Of a stretch of 64,000 nucleotides of DNA, positions 25,174 through 32,976 are shown one piece after another. The stretch is from positions 1,515,240 through 1,579,239 of the forward strand of contig NZ_FOYQ01000001.1 in the NCBI RefSeq assembly GCF_900115205.1, written 5' to 3'. Under the pieces are notes generated by a model. It was not told where the DNA came from and searched no databases. It saw only the letters and a list, made by a program, of their open reading frames with translations. The position numbers and the translations under genes were made by a program. Position 1 is the first letter of the stretch; the number at the start of each line of letters is the position of its first letter. This stretch comes from Robiginitalea myxolifaciens. GTDB taxonomy: Bacteria > Bacteroidota > Bacteroidia > Flavobacteriales > Flavobacteriaceae.

Positions 25174-26128
25174 GATGAACTGCCCGGCGGATTACCCCAG
25201 GAAATCTTTGAAGGATTGCCTAAAACTTATAGGTCCGTACGTCAATCGAACTCCGGTTATGCACTCGAGATTAACCGACGAGCGCGCAGGGGCGGAACTC
25301 TATTTTAAGTGTGAAAACTTTCAGCGGGGGGGATCTTATAAACTAAGAGGAGCTACCCATGCCATTCTGAGGTTGCAGCAAAAAGCACCCTTGTCTGGAG
25401 TAGTAACCCATTCGTCTGGCAACTTTGCCCAGGCACTTTCCCTGGCGGCGAACGCATTGGAAATCCCAGCGCATATCGTAATGCCCCGAACGGCTCCTGA
25501 AGTAAAAAAAGCTGCTGTTCGAAGTTACGGAGGGCACATCCTGGAATGTGAGCCGGAAGTAGCGGCCCGGGAAGCAGCAGCAGATGCCATGCAGAAACGC
25601 ACCGGGGGCGTATTGATTCATCCATCAGATGATCCGCAGGTTATGCTAGGCCAGGGGACGGCGGCCATGGAATTATTGGAGGAAATTCCCGACCTCGAAT
25701 GCATCATTGCCCCGGTTGGTGGCGGTGGCTTATTGGGGGGCACATGCCTTGCAGCGCATCACTATGCTAAGGACTGCGAGCTATTCGGGGCAGAGCCTTT
25801 TGCTGTAGACGACGCTTACCGCTCACTGAAAAGCGGGAAAATTGAATCAAACGAAACTACCGATACCATGGCCGACGGGCTTAAAACGGTCCTGGGTAAT
25901 TACACCTTCCCGGTAATCCGCAAACATGTAAAGGAAATCCTGAGGGTCGAAGAACAGGAAATTGCCGAAGCCATGAAGTGGATCTGGGAGCGCATGAAAC
26001 TGGTGGTCGAACCCTCAAGCGCGGTCACCCTGGCGGCTATTTTTCGCTATCCGGAATACTTTCGGGGCAAGAAGGTCGGAATCATCATTTCAGGGGGAAA
26101 TGTCGATCTGGGGAAACTGCCTTTTTAA
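25160..26128 (+). CDS. Serine/threonine dehydratase or serine racemase-like PLP enzyme
   Basis: Fold-type II PLP enzyme of 322 residues that deaminates threonine or serine, or racemises serine. The PLP lysine lies in GGSYKLRGA (about residue 55), the phosphate-binding glycine loop is PVGGGGLLGG, and the protein ends in the serine racemase/catabolic dehydratase-like SGGNVDLGKLPF. There is no C-terminal ACT domain, which argues against the isoleucine-pathway IlvA. It overlaps gldD by 14 bases, so it is co-translated although unrelated in function. It ends one base before a convergent lipoprotein gene. Confidence 0.87.
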   Translation: MKTTEMNCPADYPRKSLKDCLKLIGPYVNRTPVMHSRLTDERAGAELYFKCENFQRGGSYKLRGATHAILRLQQKAPLSGVVTHSSGNFAQALSLAANALEIPAHIVMPRTAPEVKKAAVRSYGGHILECEPEVAAREAAADAMQKRTGGVLIHPSDDPQVMLGQGTAAMELLEEIPDLECIIAPVGGGGLLGGTCLAAHHYAKDCELFGAEPFAVDDAYRSLKSGKIESNETTDTMADGLKTVLGNYTFPVIRKHVKEILRVEEQEIAEAMKWIWERMKLVVEPSSAVTLAAIFRYPEYFRGKKVGIIISGGNVDLGKLPF

Positions 26129-26129
26129 G

Positions 26130-26570
26130 TTACTCCTTCCCCAATACTTCCCGCGCCTGAGCAAGGCTGGCTTCTACCTGGGAGCGCATCGCCTCTACCT
26201 TTAGTGCTTCCTCCTCAAGTATTACCTGTTTCTCTGCCGTCAAGGCCTTCCCTTTGTTGATCTCTTCGTAGTTAAAGTTATCCCCGAAACCCTTCATCCA
26301 GTCCATCATCGATTTATGGGCTGCTTGCAAATCTTCCATGGCCTTTCGATGTGGATCGCCGGCAGCGGCGGTGTCTGCAATGGGTTTTAATTCTGCAACG
26401 AGTTTCGAGATGTCTGTCATCTTGGGCATGACTTCGTCGTGCACGGCCATAACGGATTCCATGGTTACTTCTTCCGTCTGACCATTTCCGGGGGTATCTT
26501 TGCACTGCATCAAAAAGGTGGAGGTGAGTGCCAACAAGAGCAAAGATTTCCAAGGATGTGTAAAATTCAT
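26130..26570 (-). CDS. Small helical lipoprotein
   Basis: A 146-residue predicted lipoprotein of unknown function. Signal MNFTHPWKSLLLLALTS ends in the lipobox LMQC (Cys23). The mature part is almost wholly helical, rich in Glu, Lys, Met and Ala (MAVHDEVMPKMTDISKLVAE; EEALKVEAMRSQVEASLAQA), with coiled-coil-like heptads. Proteins like this in flavobacteria are often mislabelled viral A-type inclusion protein. The start at 26570 follows a -7 element; the open frame upstream of it is not conserved-looking. Confidence 0.75.
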   Translation of the reverse strand: MNFTHPWKSLLLLALTSTFLMQCKDTPGNGQTEEVTMESVMAVHDEVMPKMTDISKLVAELKPIADTAAAGDPHRKAMEDLQAAHKSMMDWMKGFGDNFNYEEINKGKALTAEKQVILEEEALKVEAMRSQVEASLAQAREVLGKE

Positions 26571-26589
26571 AGTAGCTACAATTGAAATA

Positions 26590-26597
26590 CAAAAGTA
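26590..26597 (-). promoter_or_regulatory. -7 promoter element of the small lipoprotein gene
   Basis: Minus strand TACTTTTG, 20 bases before the ATG at 26570. No convincing -33 element. Confidence 0.5.
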
Positions 26598-26650
26598 TGA
26601 ACTTTGTCTACGCTTTGAACATGATAAAAAGGTCTTGAGCAGTTGACACC

Positions 26651-27532
26651 ATGAGCGATACCAACCGAAGGTGGTTTTACCTGTTGATCTTATCCCTGAT
26701 CTGGGGGAGTTCATATATTCTAATAAAGAAAGGACTTGTTGGATTTAGTCCGCTCCAACTCGGAAGTATAAGGATAATGCTCGCCTGCTTAATGCTGATC
26801 ATTATTGGCTTACCCTCGCTCAAAACGATTTCACGCCCTTCCTGGAAATGGGTGATCCTGAGCGGTTGGGTCGGCAGCCTGATACCTATGTATCTTTTTG
26901 CCTTTGCGGAGACCGAAATCGATAGCAGCGTTGCGTCTGTATTGAATTCCCTGGTACCACTATTTACAATTTTTGTCGGATTCTTCGCTTTTGGGATTCG
27001 CTTCAGCAAAAACCAGCTTATCGGTGTACTCGTTGGCCTGGGCGGTGCTTCGCTATTGATTCTTATGGGAGCAGATGCGAATCCGGGGCAAAATTACTGG
27101 TTTGCCGGACTGGTTGTTCTGGCCACGGTTTGTTATGCGTGCAACGCCAATATAATCAAGGCTAAACTCTCAGAAGTTAGCCCCATGGGAATAGCCACCG
27201 GGAACTTTATCGCCATTGTTATCCCGGCCCTGATCATGGTATTTGTTTCAGGGGCTCTTAAGGAGGAGGTTCGAAGTAACCCGGAGTTTCTGCCCTCGCT
27301 GGGATATATTCTTTTGCTTTGTTTTTTTGGGACCTGCGTCGCAAAAGTCATGTTTAATAAGCTGGTTCATATTTCGAGTCCCGTGTTTTCCGTATCCGTG
27401 ACCTATCTGATACCGATAGTAGGAATCGGCTGGGGACTTCTGGATGGCGAAACCATTAGCCTGGGGCAGGGTATGGGCGCGGGGCTCATCCTGGTGGGGG
27501 TATATCTGGTCAATCGAATTAAAAGCAAATAA
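26651..27532 (+). CDS. EamA/DMT-family permease
   Basis: A 293-residue inner-membrane transporter with ten predicted helices in two EamA repeats (WGSSYILIKKGLVGFSPLQ opens the first; VVLATVCYACNANIIKAKL opens the second). Members export metabolites such as amino acids or purines; the substrate is unknown. It is divergent from the lipoprotein gene, with about 80 bases between the starts. Confidence 0.88.
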   Translation: MSDTNRRWFYLLILSLIWGSSYILIKKGLVGFSPLQLGSIRIMLACLMLIIIGLPSLKTISRPSWKWVILSGWVGSLIPMYLFAFAETEIDSSVASVLNSLVPLFTIFVGFFAFGIRFSKNQLIGVLVGLGGASLLILMGADANPGQNYWFAGLVVLATVCYACNANIIKAKLSEVSPMGIATGNFIAIVIPALIMVFVSGALKEEVRSNPEFLPSLGYILLLCFFGTCVAKVMFNKLVHISSPVFSVSVTYLIPIVGIGWGLLDGETISLGQGMGAGLILVGVYLVNRIKSK

Positions 27533-27624
27533 TATCCTCTTTCGAATCGTTTTTTGGCTGTTTTCAGTGTAACATTTTTAAGTCTTTCGGGAAAACCGTA
27601 CCTTTTTAGGAAATCGAAAAATTT

Positions 27625-28077
27625 ATGTCCCGCTTTATTTTACCGGTACGTTTTGGATTAGCAACCAGCGGAAGCCTTATTGCTTATTTTCTCATTTTAT
27701 CGCTGTTCGGGTGGCATACCAATGTCTTCTTCAGCTTATTTAATGGGGTTATCACGGGCTTCGGAATCTATGAAGCTATCAAGTACCGCAAACTGGAGTT
27801 GGGCAATCGCTTCGACTACAGGGAAGGTTTCACCACCGGTCTGACCGTTGGGTTTACGGCCACGATTATTTTTACGATTTTCTTTGCTATTTACAGTACG
27901 GAGTTGTCTCCTGATTTCCTCGCTGAGCTATCTGCTGCATGGTTCGATGACTACAAGGATTTTCAGGGAATCGTTTTCTTCACAGTTGCAATAATGGGTT
28001 TTGCCACAACCTTGGTTTTAACCCTCACTTTTATGCAGCTTTTTAAGCCCTCTTACAATCTTAAAAAAAAGCCGTAA
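27625..28077 (+). CDS. DUF4199-type membrane protein
   Basis: A 150-residue protein with four predicted membrane helices (about 7-27, 32-50, 72-92, 118-138) and a basic tail (KPSYNLKKKP). Size and layout fit DUF4199, a Bacteroidetes family without known function. A near -7 element (TACCTTTT) lies about 20 bases upstream. The next gene, rplU, has its own promoter. Confidence 0.7.
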   Translation: MSRFILPVRFGLATSGSLIAYFLILSLFGWHTNVFFSLFNGVITGFGIYEAIKYRKLELGNRFDYREGFTTGLTVGFTATIIFTIFFAIYSTELSPDFLAELSAAWFDDYKDFQGIVFFTVAIMGFATTLVLTLTFMQLFKPSYNLKKKP

Positions 28078-28093
28078 AAACGAGCTAAAGTGC

Positions 28094-28123
28094 TTGCCTG
28101 TTGGCAATTTAGGCGTATATTTG
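28094..28123 (+). promoter_or_regulatory. Promoter of rplU-rpmA
   Basis: TTG at 28094-28096 (-33) and TATATTTG at 28116-28123 (-7) are 19 bases apart, and the -7 is followed by CACCC. The leader before rplU is about 65 bases. Confidence 0.75.
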
Positions 28124-28193
28124 CACCCGCCTTTGGGAGAAAGTGCCGTTTCAGTACTACTCAATAAAGGGAAACCAAGTTAAATAATACGCT

Positions 28194-28763
28194 ATGTACG
28201 CAATTGTAGAGATAGCAGGGCAGCAATTTAAGGTTGCGAAAGACCAAAAGGTTTTCGTTAACCGTCTGCAAGGAGACGAAGGGGCAAAGCTGAGCTTTGA
28301 CAATGTACTCCTTATCGGGGACGGGAACACGACTACTGTTGGCGCCCCGGCTATAGACGGTGCGGCGGTTGAAGCAAAGATCGTCAAGCACCTGAAGGCA
28401 GACAAAGTAATTGTCTTCAAGAAAAAAAGACGCAAAGGTTACCGCGTCAAGAATGGACATCGTCAACCATTGACAGAGCTCGTTATTGAGAGTATCGTAG
28501 CCAAGGGTGCAAAGAAAGCTGCGCCTAAAGCTGCTGCTGCTCCAAAAGCTGCTGCCAATAAGCAGGAGGCTCCTAAGGCTGCCGAAAAGGCCGCTCCAAA
28601 GAAAGCCGCTAAACCTGCTGCTCCTAAAGCCGAGAAGGCTGCTCCTAAGGCAGACCTGAGCGGGAAAACCGTAGCTGAGCTTAAGGAAATGGCCAAAGCA
28701 CAGGGGATTACAGGTTATTCCTCCCTGAAAAAAGCAGAATTGATTAAAGCCCTGCAGGGATAA
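28194..28763 (+). CDS. rplU: 50S ribosomal protein bL21 with long C-terminal extension
   Basis: Residues 1-103 are a complete bL21 (MYAIVEIAGQQFKVAKDQKV; VFKKKRRKGYRVKNGHRQ). It continues in frame for about 85 more residues. An Ala/Lys/Pro-rich linker with repeated PKAA and EKAAPKA units leads to a 35-residue end domain (GKTVAELKEMAKAQGITGYS) that resembles SAP or Rho-N helix-extended-loop-helix domains, which bind nucleic acid. Most bacteria stop at about 103 residues. Similar extensions occur in flavobacteria. rpmA follows after 44 bases. Confidence 0.95.
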   Translation: MYAIVEIAGQQFKVAKDQKVFVNRLQGDEGAKLSFDNVLLIGDGNTTTVGAPAIDGAAVEAKIVKHLKADKVIVFKKKRRKGYRVKNGHRQPLTELVIESIVAKGAKKAAPKAAAAPKAAANKQEAPKAAEKAAPKKAAKPAAPKAEKAAPKADLSGKTVAELKEMAKAQGITGYSSLKKAELIKALQG

Positions 28764-28807
28764 GCAAGTAGAATTAGGGACCAGCGTCCCGATCAAAATT
28801 TTATATC

Positions 28808-29068
28808 ATGGCACACAAAAAAGGTGTAGGTAGTTCCAAGAACGGACGGGAGTCGGAATCTAAACGACTCGGCGTTAAAATTTTCGGAGGTCAGGCAGCC
28901 CTGGCCGGGAATATCATCGTTCGGCAGCGGGGAACCCGTCACAATGCCGGAGATAATGTATACGTAGGTAAGGATCACACCCTTCACGCCAAGGTAGACG
29001 GTATCGTTCGCTTTGACAAGAAATCGGGAGGTAAGTCCTTTGTTTCTATCGAGCCCTTCGAGGCTTAA
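28808..29068 (+). CDS. rpmA: 50S ribosomal protein bL27
   Basis: 86 residues, complete. The N terminus is [20 protein letters not shown], so there is no cleavable leader of the Firmicutes kind. The [10 protein letters not shown] and [13 protein letters not shown] segments are diagnostic. It forms the usual pair with rplU and is followed by a terminator. Confidence 0.98.
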   Translation: MAHKKGVGSSKNGRESESKRLGVKIFGGQAALAGNIIVRQRGTRHNAGDNVYVGKDHTLHAKVDGIVRFDKKSGGKSFVSIEPFEA

Positions 29069-29088
29069 GAGCATTACCTTTTCATATT

Positions 29089-29128
29089 AAGCCCAATCGC
29101 GCCCTGTGCGCGATCGGGCTTTTTTTTG
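29089..29128 (+). terminator. Terminator after rpmA
   Basis: Stem AAGCCC-ATCGCGC with GCGCGAT-GGGCTT (one A/C mismatch) around CCTGT, followed by eight T. Confidence 0.92.
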
Positions 29129-29264
29129 CCCCTAACGGATAATTCCAGTTACAACAGCAAAATCAGTGCGCATTTGTAGCTCCGAAGGTTTGTGAATGCT
29201 TCCAAACTAATCAGGAAATATTTACCTTCAGAGGAATGAATCGTAATCTTTAAACCTAGTTATT

Positions 29265-29849
29265 ATGAAAAAATCCGTTTTGGCAGTCGTTCTGGCTGTA
29301 TCCCTGATGTCCAGCAGCTGTTTGGGCTCCTTTGCCGCTTTCAACAACCTGAAGGAGTGGAACATGCAGGTCAGCGACAGCAAATTTGTGAATAACCTCG
29401 TATTCTGGGGGCTGAATATTATCCCTGTTTATGGACTGTTCTTCCTGGGAGACTCCCTAATTTTCAACGTTATCGAATTCTGGTCCGGGTCTAACCCCAT
29501 TGCCATGGACGAAGGGGAAACCGAAATACAACTGGTGGAATTCGAGGGGAACACCTACGAGTTAAAGGCTACCAAAAACCGAATGGCTGTACATGTACTG
29601 GAAGGGCCAAAAGCCGGAAGCAAAATCGAAATGTTCTACCGTCCGGATGAAAAGTCCTGGAATGCGATTCGCCCTGATGGAGAGATTATTCCCCTGAGCC
29701 GAATGGAAGAGGGAATGTACATTGTTTACATGCCCAATGGGAAGGAAGTTATTATCCGGGACGACATGGAGCGTCAGGAAGGATTGGCGCTGCTACAGGA
29801 GTACAAAGACTGCTATATGATGGATGGGATGCTGGCCGAGGCCAGGTAA
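29265..29849 (+). CDS. DUF3332 family lipoprotein
   Basis: A 194-residue protein. The signal ends in SSSC (Cys19), followed by the family's LGSFAAFNNLKEWN. A hydrophobic stretch follows (FVNNLVFWGLNIIPVYGLF), then GDSLIFNVIEFWSGSNP and a beta-rich C-terminal half. DUF3332 has no known function. It stands alone, with a terminator on each side. Confidence 0.85.
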   Translation: MKKSVLAVVLAVSLMSSSCLGSFAAFNNLKEWNMQVSDSKFVNNLVFWGLNIIPVYGLFFLGDSLIFNVIEFWSGSNPIAMDEGETEIQLVEFEGNTYELKATKNRMAVHVLEGPKAGSKIEMFYRPDEKSWNAIRPDGEIIPLSRMEEGMYIVYMPNGKEVIIRDDMERQEGLALLQEYKDCYMMDGMLAEAR

Positions 29850-29885
29850 TGGGCCAGACTTCTATTTGAATTAGTTCGCAGGCAT

Positions 29886-29922
29886 AAAAAAACCCCCGGG
29901 TAACCTTACCCGGGGGTTTTCA
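29886..29922. terminator. Bidirectional terminator between the DUF3332 gene and ahcY
   Basis: A 15-bp perfect stem (AAAACCCCCGGGTAA with TTACCCGGGGGTTTT) around CC, with T runs on both strands. It serves the two convergent genes. Confidence 0.92.
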
Positions 29923-29942
29923 TTTCTATTTGTAAGCAGTGC

Positions 29943-31259
29943 TTAGTATCGGTAATAGTCTGGCTTGAACGGGCCTTGGGCAGCTACACCGATGTATTCG
30001 GCCTGGTCGCCCCGCAGTTCCGTAAGCTCCGCACCCAGGCGGGCCAGGTGAAGGGCGGCAACTTTTTCGTCCAGGTGTTTGGGCAGCATGTAGACCTTGT
30101 TTTCGTATTTGTCGTGATGCTTCCACAGTTCAATCTGCGCCAGGGTCTGGTTGGTAAAGCTATTACTCATCACAAAGCTCGGGTGACCGGTGGCACACCC
30201 CAGGTTTACCAGACGTCCTTCGGCTAGGACGATTATATCCTTTCCATCGACCGTGTACTTGTCTACCTGCGGCTTGATTTCGTCACGAGTGTCCCCGTAA
30301 TTTCCATTGAGCCAGGCCATATCGATCTCATTATCGAAATGTCCGATATTACAGACGATAGCCTTGTCTTTCATGGCCCGGAAGTGTTCCTCCTGGATAA
30401 TATCTTTATTTCCGGTTGCCGTGATAAGGATGTCCATATCGCCGACTACGGTTTCCAGCTTTTTCACCTCAAAACCGTCCATGCAGGCTTGCAGGGCACA
30501 GATCGGGTCAATTTCGGTAACGGTTACAATGGCTCCGGCACCGCGGAACGAGGCGGCAGTTCCTTTACCTACGTCTCCGTAGCCTGCAACGACCACACGC
30601 TTTCCGGCCAGCATGGTATCTGTGGCGCGGCGTACGGCATCAACGGCGCTTTCGCGACAGCCGTATTTGTTGTCGAACTTGGATTTGGTTACCGAGTCGT
30701 TGACATTGATCGCCGGCATGGGCAAGGTGCCTTTCTTCATGCGCTCATACAGGCGGTGTACCCCTGTTGTGGTTTCTTCGGACAATCCCCGGATACCTTC
30801 TACCAGTTCGGGATATTGGTCCAGGACCATATTGGTCAGGTCTCCTCCATCGTCGAGGATCATATTGAGGGGCTTGCGATCTTCCCCGAAAAACAGGGTT
30901 TGTTCAATACACCAGTCAAATTCCTCTTCATTCATCCCCTTCCAGGCATAAACGGGAATACCCGCCGCAGCAATAGCCGCTGCCGCGTGATCCTGGGTGG
31001 AAAAAATATTACAGGAGCTCCAGGTTACTTCTGCACCCAGGGCCACCAGGGTTTCGATTAACACAGCAGTCTGAATAGTCATGTGAAGGCAGCCGGCAAT
31101 CCGGGCACCCTTAAGCGGCTGAGCCTCGCCGTATTCTTCGCGCAGGGCCATCAGTCCGGGCATCTCTGCTTCGGCCAGTTCAATTTCCTTACGACCCCAA
31201 TCCGCCAGGCTTAGGTCTTTTACTTTGTAAGGAACGTAAGTTTCCGTCTTGGTACTCAT
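29943..31259 (-). CDS. ahcY: Adenosylhomocysteinase
   Basis: Splits S-adenosylhomocysteine to adenosine and homocysteine, keeping methylation going. 438 residues. Clear marks are [45 protein letters not shown] with the catalytic Lys/Asp region, the NAD-binding [12 protein letters not shown], and the C-terminal FKPDYYRY. There is no SAH riboswitch that I can recognise upstream. A 7-bp hairpin lies 24 bases before the start. Confidence 0.97.
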   Translation of the reverse strand: MSTKTETYVPYKVKDLSLADWGRKEIELAEAEMPGLMALREEYGEAQPLKGARIAGCLHMTIQTAVLIETLVALGAEVTWSSCNIFSTQDHAAAAIAAAGIPVYAWKGMNEEEFDWCIEQTLFFGEDRKPLNMILDDGGDLTNMVLDQYPELVEGIRGLSEETTTGVHRLYERMKKGTLPMPAINVNDSVTKSKFDNKYGCRESAVDAVRRATDTMLAGKRVVVAGYGDVGKGTAASFRGAGAIVTVTEIDPICALQACMDGFEVKKLETVVGDMDILITATGNKDIIQEEHFRAMKDKAIVCNIGHFDNEIDMAWLNGNYGDTRDEIKPQVDKYTVDGKDIIVLAEGRLVNLGCATGHPSFVMSNSFTNQTLAQIELWKHHDKYENKVYMLPKHLDEKVAALHLARLGAELTELRGDQAEYIGVAAQGPFKPDYYRY

Positions 31260-31282
31260 GCAATTTTTTGGATTTATTCAGC

Positions 31283-31301
31283 CTTCTGAAATCCTCAGAA
31301 G
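31283..31301. promoter_or_regulatory. Palindrome upstream of ahcY
   Basis: CTTCTGA and TCAGAAG, perfect 7-base arms around AATCC, in the divergent space with the phosphopantetheinyl transferase gene. It could be an operator or a leader hairpin of ahcY. Confidence 0.35.
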
Positions 31302-31407
31302 CGACTGATAATTCTTATTTTAGTTTTTGCAGAAGGAAATACAGGGGAGCCTTTGGCACCGCCTTCCTCTTGCGCTTTGCAAAAATACGAAACACCGAGC
31401 ATTTTTC

Positions 31408-32040
31408 ATGCCGCTACATCAATCCATAACCCCCGCACCGCAAGTTCGGGCACATATCTGGCGCGTCACGGAGACCGAAGCCGACCTGGCCCGGGGAATT
31501 GAACTTCGATTGCCCTGTCAGGAGCGCCTCAACGGTATGAAGTCGGGTATACATCGGCGAGGATTTTTGAGCATACGCCACTTATTGGCGGTAGAGGGAT
31601 ATACGGATCAGGATTTATACTACGATTCGCAAGGGAAACCCCACCTGCAGGACGGTACAAATATTTCAATTACGCATTCCTTTGAATTTGCCGGAGTTAT
31701 TTTTTCGGGAAAACAGGAAGTGGGGATCGACATTGAAAAGCAGCGGGATAAAATCCTCAGGATTGCCCATAAATTTACCCCCTTGAATGAGTATCGTTCT
31801 CTGGCCAATGACGAGGCGCTGATCCGGAAACTCACTATGGTCTGGACCGCCAAAGAATCTATCTATAAAGTAATGTCCCAACCGGGGCTCAGCTTTCTGG
31901 AGCATATCCGGATAGCCGATTTTTCCATGGACGATCCGCAAAGTACGGGAAAGGCTACCTTTGGAGCGAATACCAGGGGATTTACGACCCGGTTTCTGGA
32001 ATTTGAAGGTTACACCTGCGGGTATGCGCTCGCGGATTAA
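31408..32040 (+). CDS. 4'-phosphopantetheinyl transferase, Sfp type
   Basis: Attaches the phosphopantetheine arm of CoA to carrier proteins. 210 residues from the ATG at 31408 (MPLHQSI), one of the smaller members. Both family motifs are present: EVGIDIEKQRDKI (magnesium-binding) and VWTAKESIYKV (catalytic). An in-frame TTG at 31327 would add 27 residues of poor quality. The thiamin-binding protein gene starts 9 bases downstream, so it heads the operon. Confidence 0.9.
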   Translation: MPLHQSITPAPQVRAHIWRVTETEADLARGIELRLPCQERLNGMKSGIHRRGFLSIRHLLAVEGYTDQDLYYDSQGKPHLQDGTNISITHSFEFAGVIFSGKQEVGIDIEKQRDKILRIAHKFTPLNEYRSLANDEALIRKLTMVWTAKESIYKVMSQPGLSFLEHIRIADFSMDDPQSTGKATFGANTRGFTTRFLEFEGYTCGYALAD

Positions 32041-32049
32041 ATACAACCC

Positions 32050-32310
32050 ATGAATATCTCCGTAGAACTCACCTACAGCCCGCTCCGGGACACTTATGAA
32101 AATGAAATCATCCGATTTATAAAAGCCTTGCGGGCTTCGGGCCTCAAGGTTCTCGAGAATCCCATGAGCACTCAGATCTATGGCCCTTATGATCGGGTAA
32201 TGGATGTGCTGAACCGGGAGATGAAAGCAAGCCTGGAAGCTGTGGACCAGGGGGTCTTCTTCCTTAAAATGGTAAAGACAGACCGCAGTGACTACGAGCC
32301 ACATTTTTAA
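32050..32310 (+). CDS. YkoF/MTH1187-like thiamin-binding protein
   Basis: An 86-residue ferredoxin-like protein that I assign to the YkoF/MTH1187 thiamin (or hydroxymethylpyrimidine) binding family. The opening strand is VELTYSPLRDTYENEI, and LENPMSTQIYGPYDRVMDVL is the family's typical middle segment. It has no signal peptide, so it is cytosolic. Position between a PnuC-type permease and a TPP-riboswitch-controlled receptor supports a thiamin link. The pnuT-like gene starts 21 bases later. The exact ligand is inference. Confidence 0.75.
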   Translation: MNISVELTYSPLRDTYENEIIRFIKALRASGLKVLENPMSTQIYGPYDRVMDVLNREMKASLEAVDQGVFFLKMVKTDRSDYEPHF

Positions 32311-32331
32311 GGGGGCATAGGGGAGTATTCC

Positions 32332-32976
32332 ATGGAGTTAACCACAGTTTCCGATTTTTTCCTGGAGCCGTATCGCAATCGCGAGGTGTTCCTTATAGTC
32401 CTGGAAGCCCTCGCATTCTTTTTTGGAATCGCAAGCGTGGTATATGCCAAAAAAGAACATATCTGGGTATACCCTACGGGGCTGATCGCCACCCTGATCA
32501 CCATGTACATCTTTTTCCAGGACCGTTTGCTGGGCGACATGATGCTCAACCTGTATTATTCCATAATGAGCGTTTACGGCTGGTGGAACTGGGCCCGCCG
32601 GAAAGATGGTGAAAAGGTGGTCCATATTACCCGGACAAATCTCAGGGAAAAAGGCATTGGGTTTTTGTTATTTCTCCTGACCCTGGGCGTTACTTACCTG
32701 GTTTACCGCCTGAGCGGTACGGTGCTGGAATGGACCAATTACCTCGATATATTTACTTCAGGGGTCTTTTTTACCGCTATGTGGTATATGGCCAACAAAA
32801 AACTCGAGAACTGGACTCTTTGGATCTTTGCCGATCTGATCACCGTCCCCCTTTATGCCTACAGGGGTTGGGGAATGCTTTCCCTCCAATACCTGATCTT
32901 TACCATACTGGCTATTCAAGGTTATTTGCAATGGAAAAAGTATATGGACAACGACAGGATTCCCTCTGCCGCGTAG
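32332..32976 (+). CDS. PnuC-family permease, probably PnuT (thiamin)
   Basis: Vitamin facilitator of 214 residues with seven predicted helices. Family features are YGWWNWARR in the middle of the protein, the helix MWYMANKKLENWTLW and a final helix YLQWKKYMDND. PnuC carries nicotinamide riboside and PnuT carries thiamin; both rely on a cytosolic kinase to trap the vitamin. The neighbours (YkoF-like protein, kinase fusion, TPP riboswitch) favour thiamin. Sequence alone does not decide. It overlaps the kinase gene by 46 bases. Confidence 0.8.
   Translation: MELTTVSDFFLEPYRNREVFLIVLEALAFFFGIASVVYAKKEHIWVYPTGLIATLITMYIFFQDRLLGDMMLNLYYSIMSVYGWWNWARRKDGEKVVHITRTNLREKGIGFLLFLLTLGVTYLVYRLSGTVLEWTNYLDIFTSGVFFTAMWYMANKKLENWTLWIFADLITVPLYAYRGWGMLSLQYLIFTILAIQGYLQWKKYMDNDRIPSAA

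Noticed and set aside
28500-28650. Low-complexity repeats in rplU as a frame error or tandem-repeat artefact
   Set aside because: The frame stays open and ends in an ordered domain; Ala/Lys/Pro tails are expected for this group.
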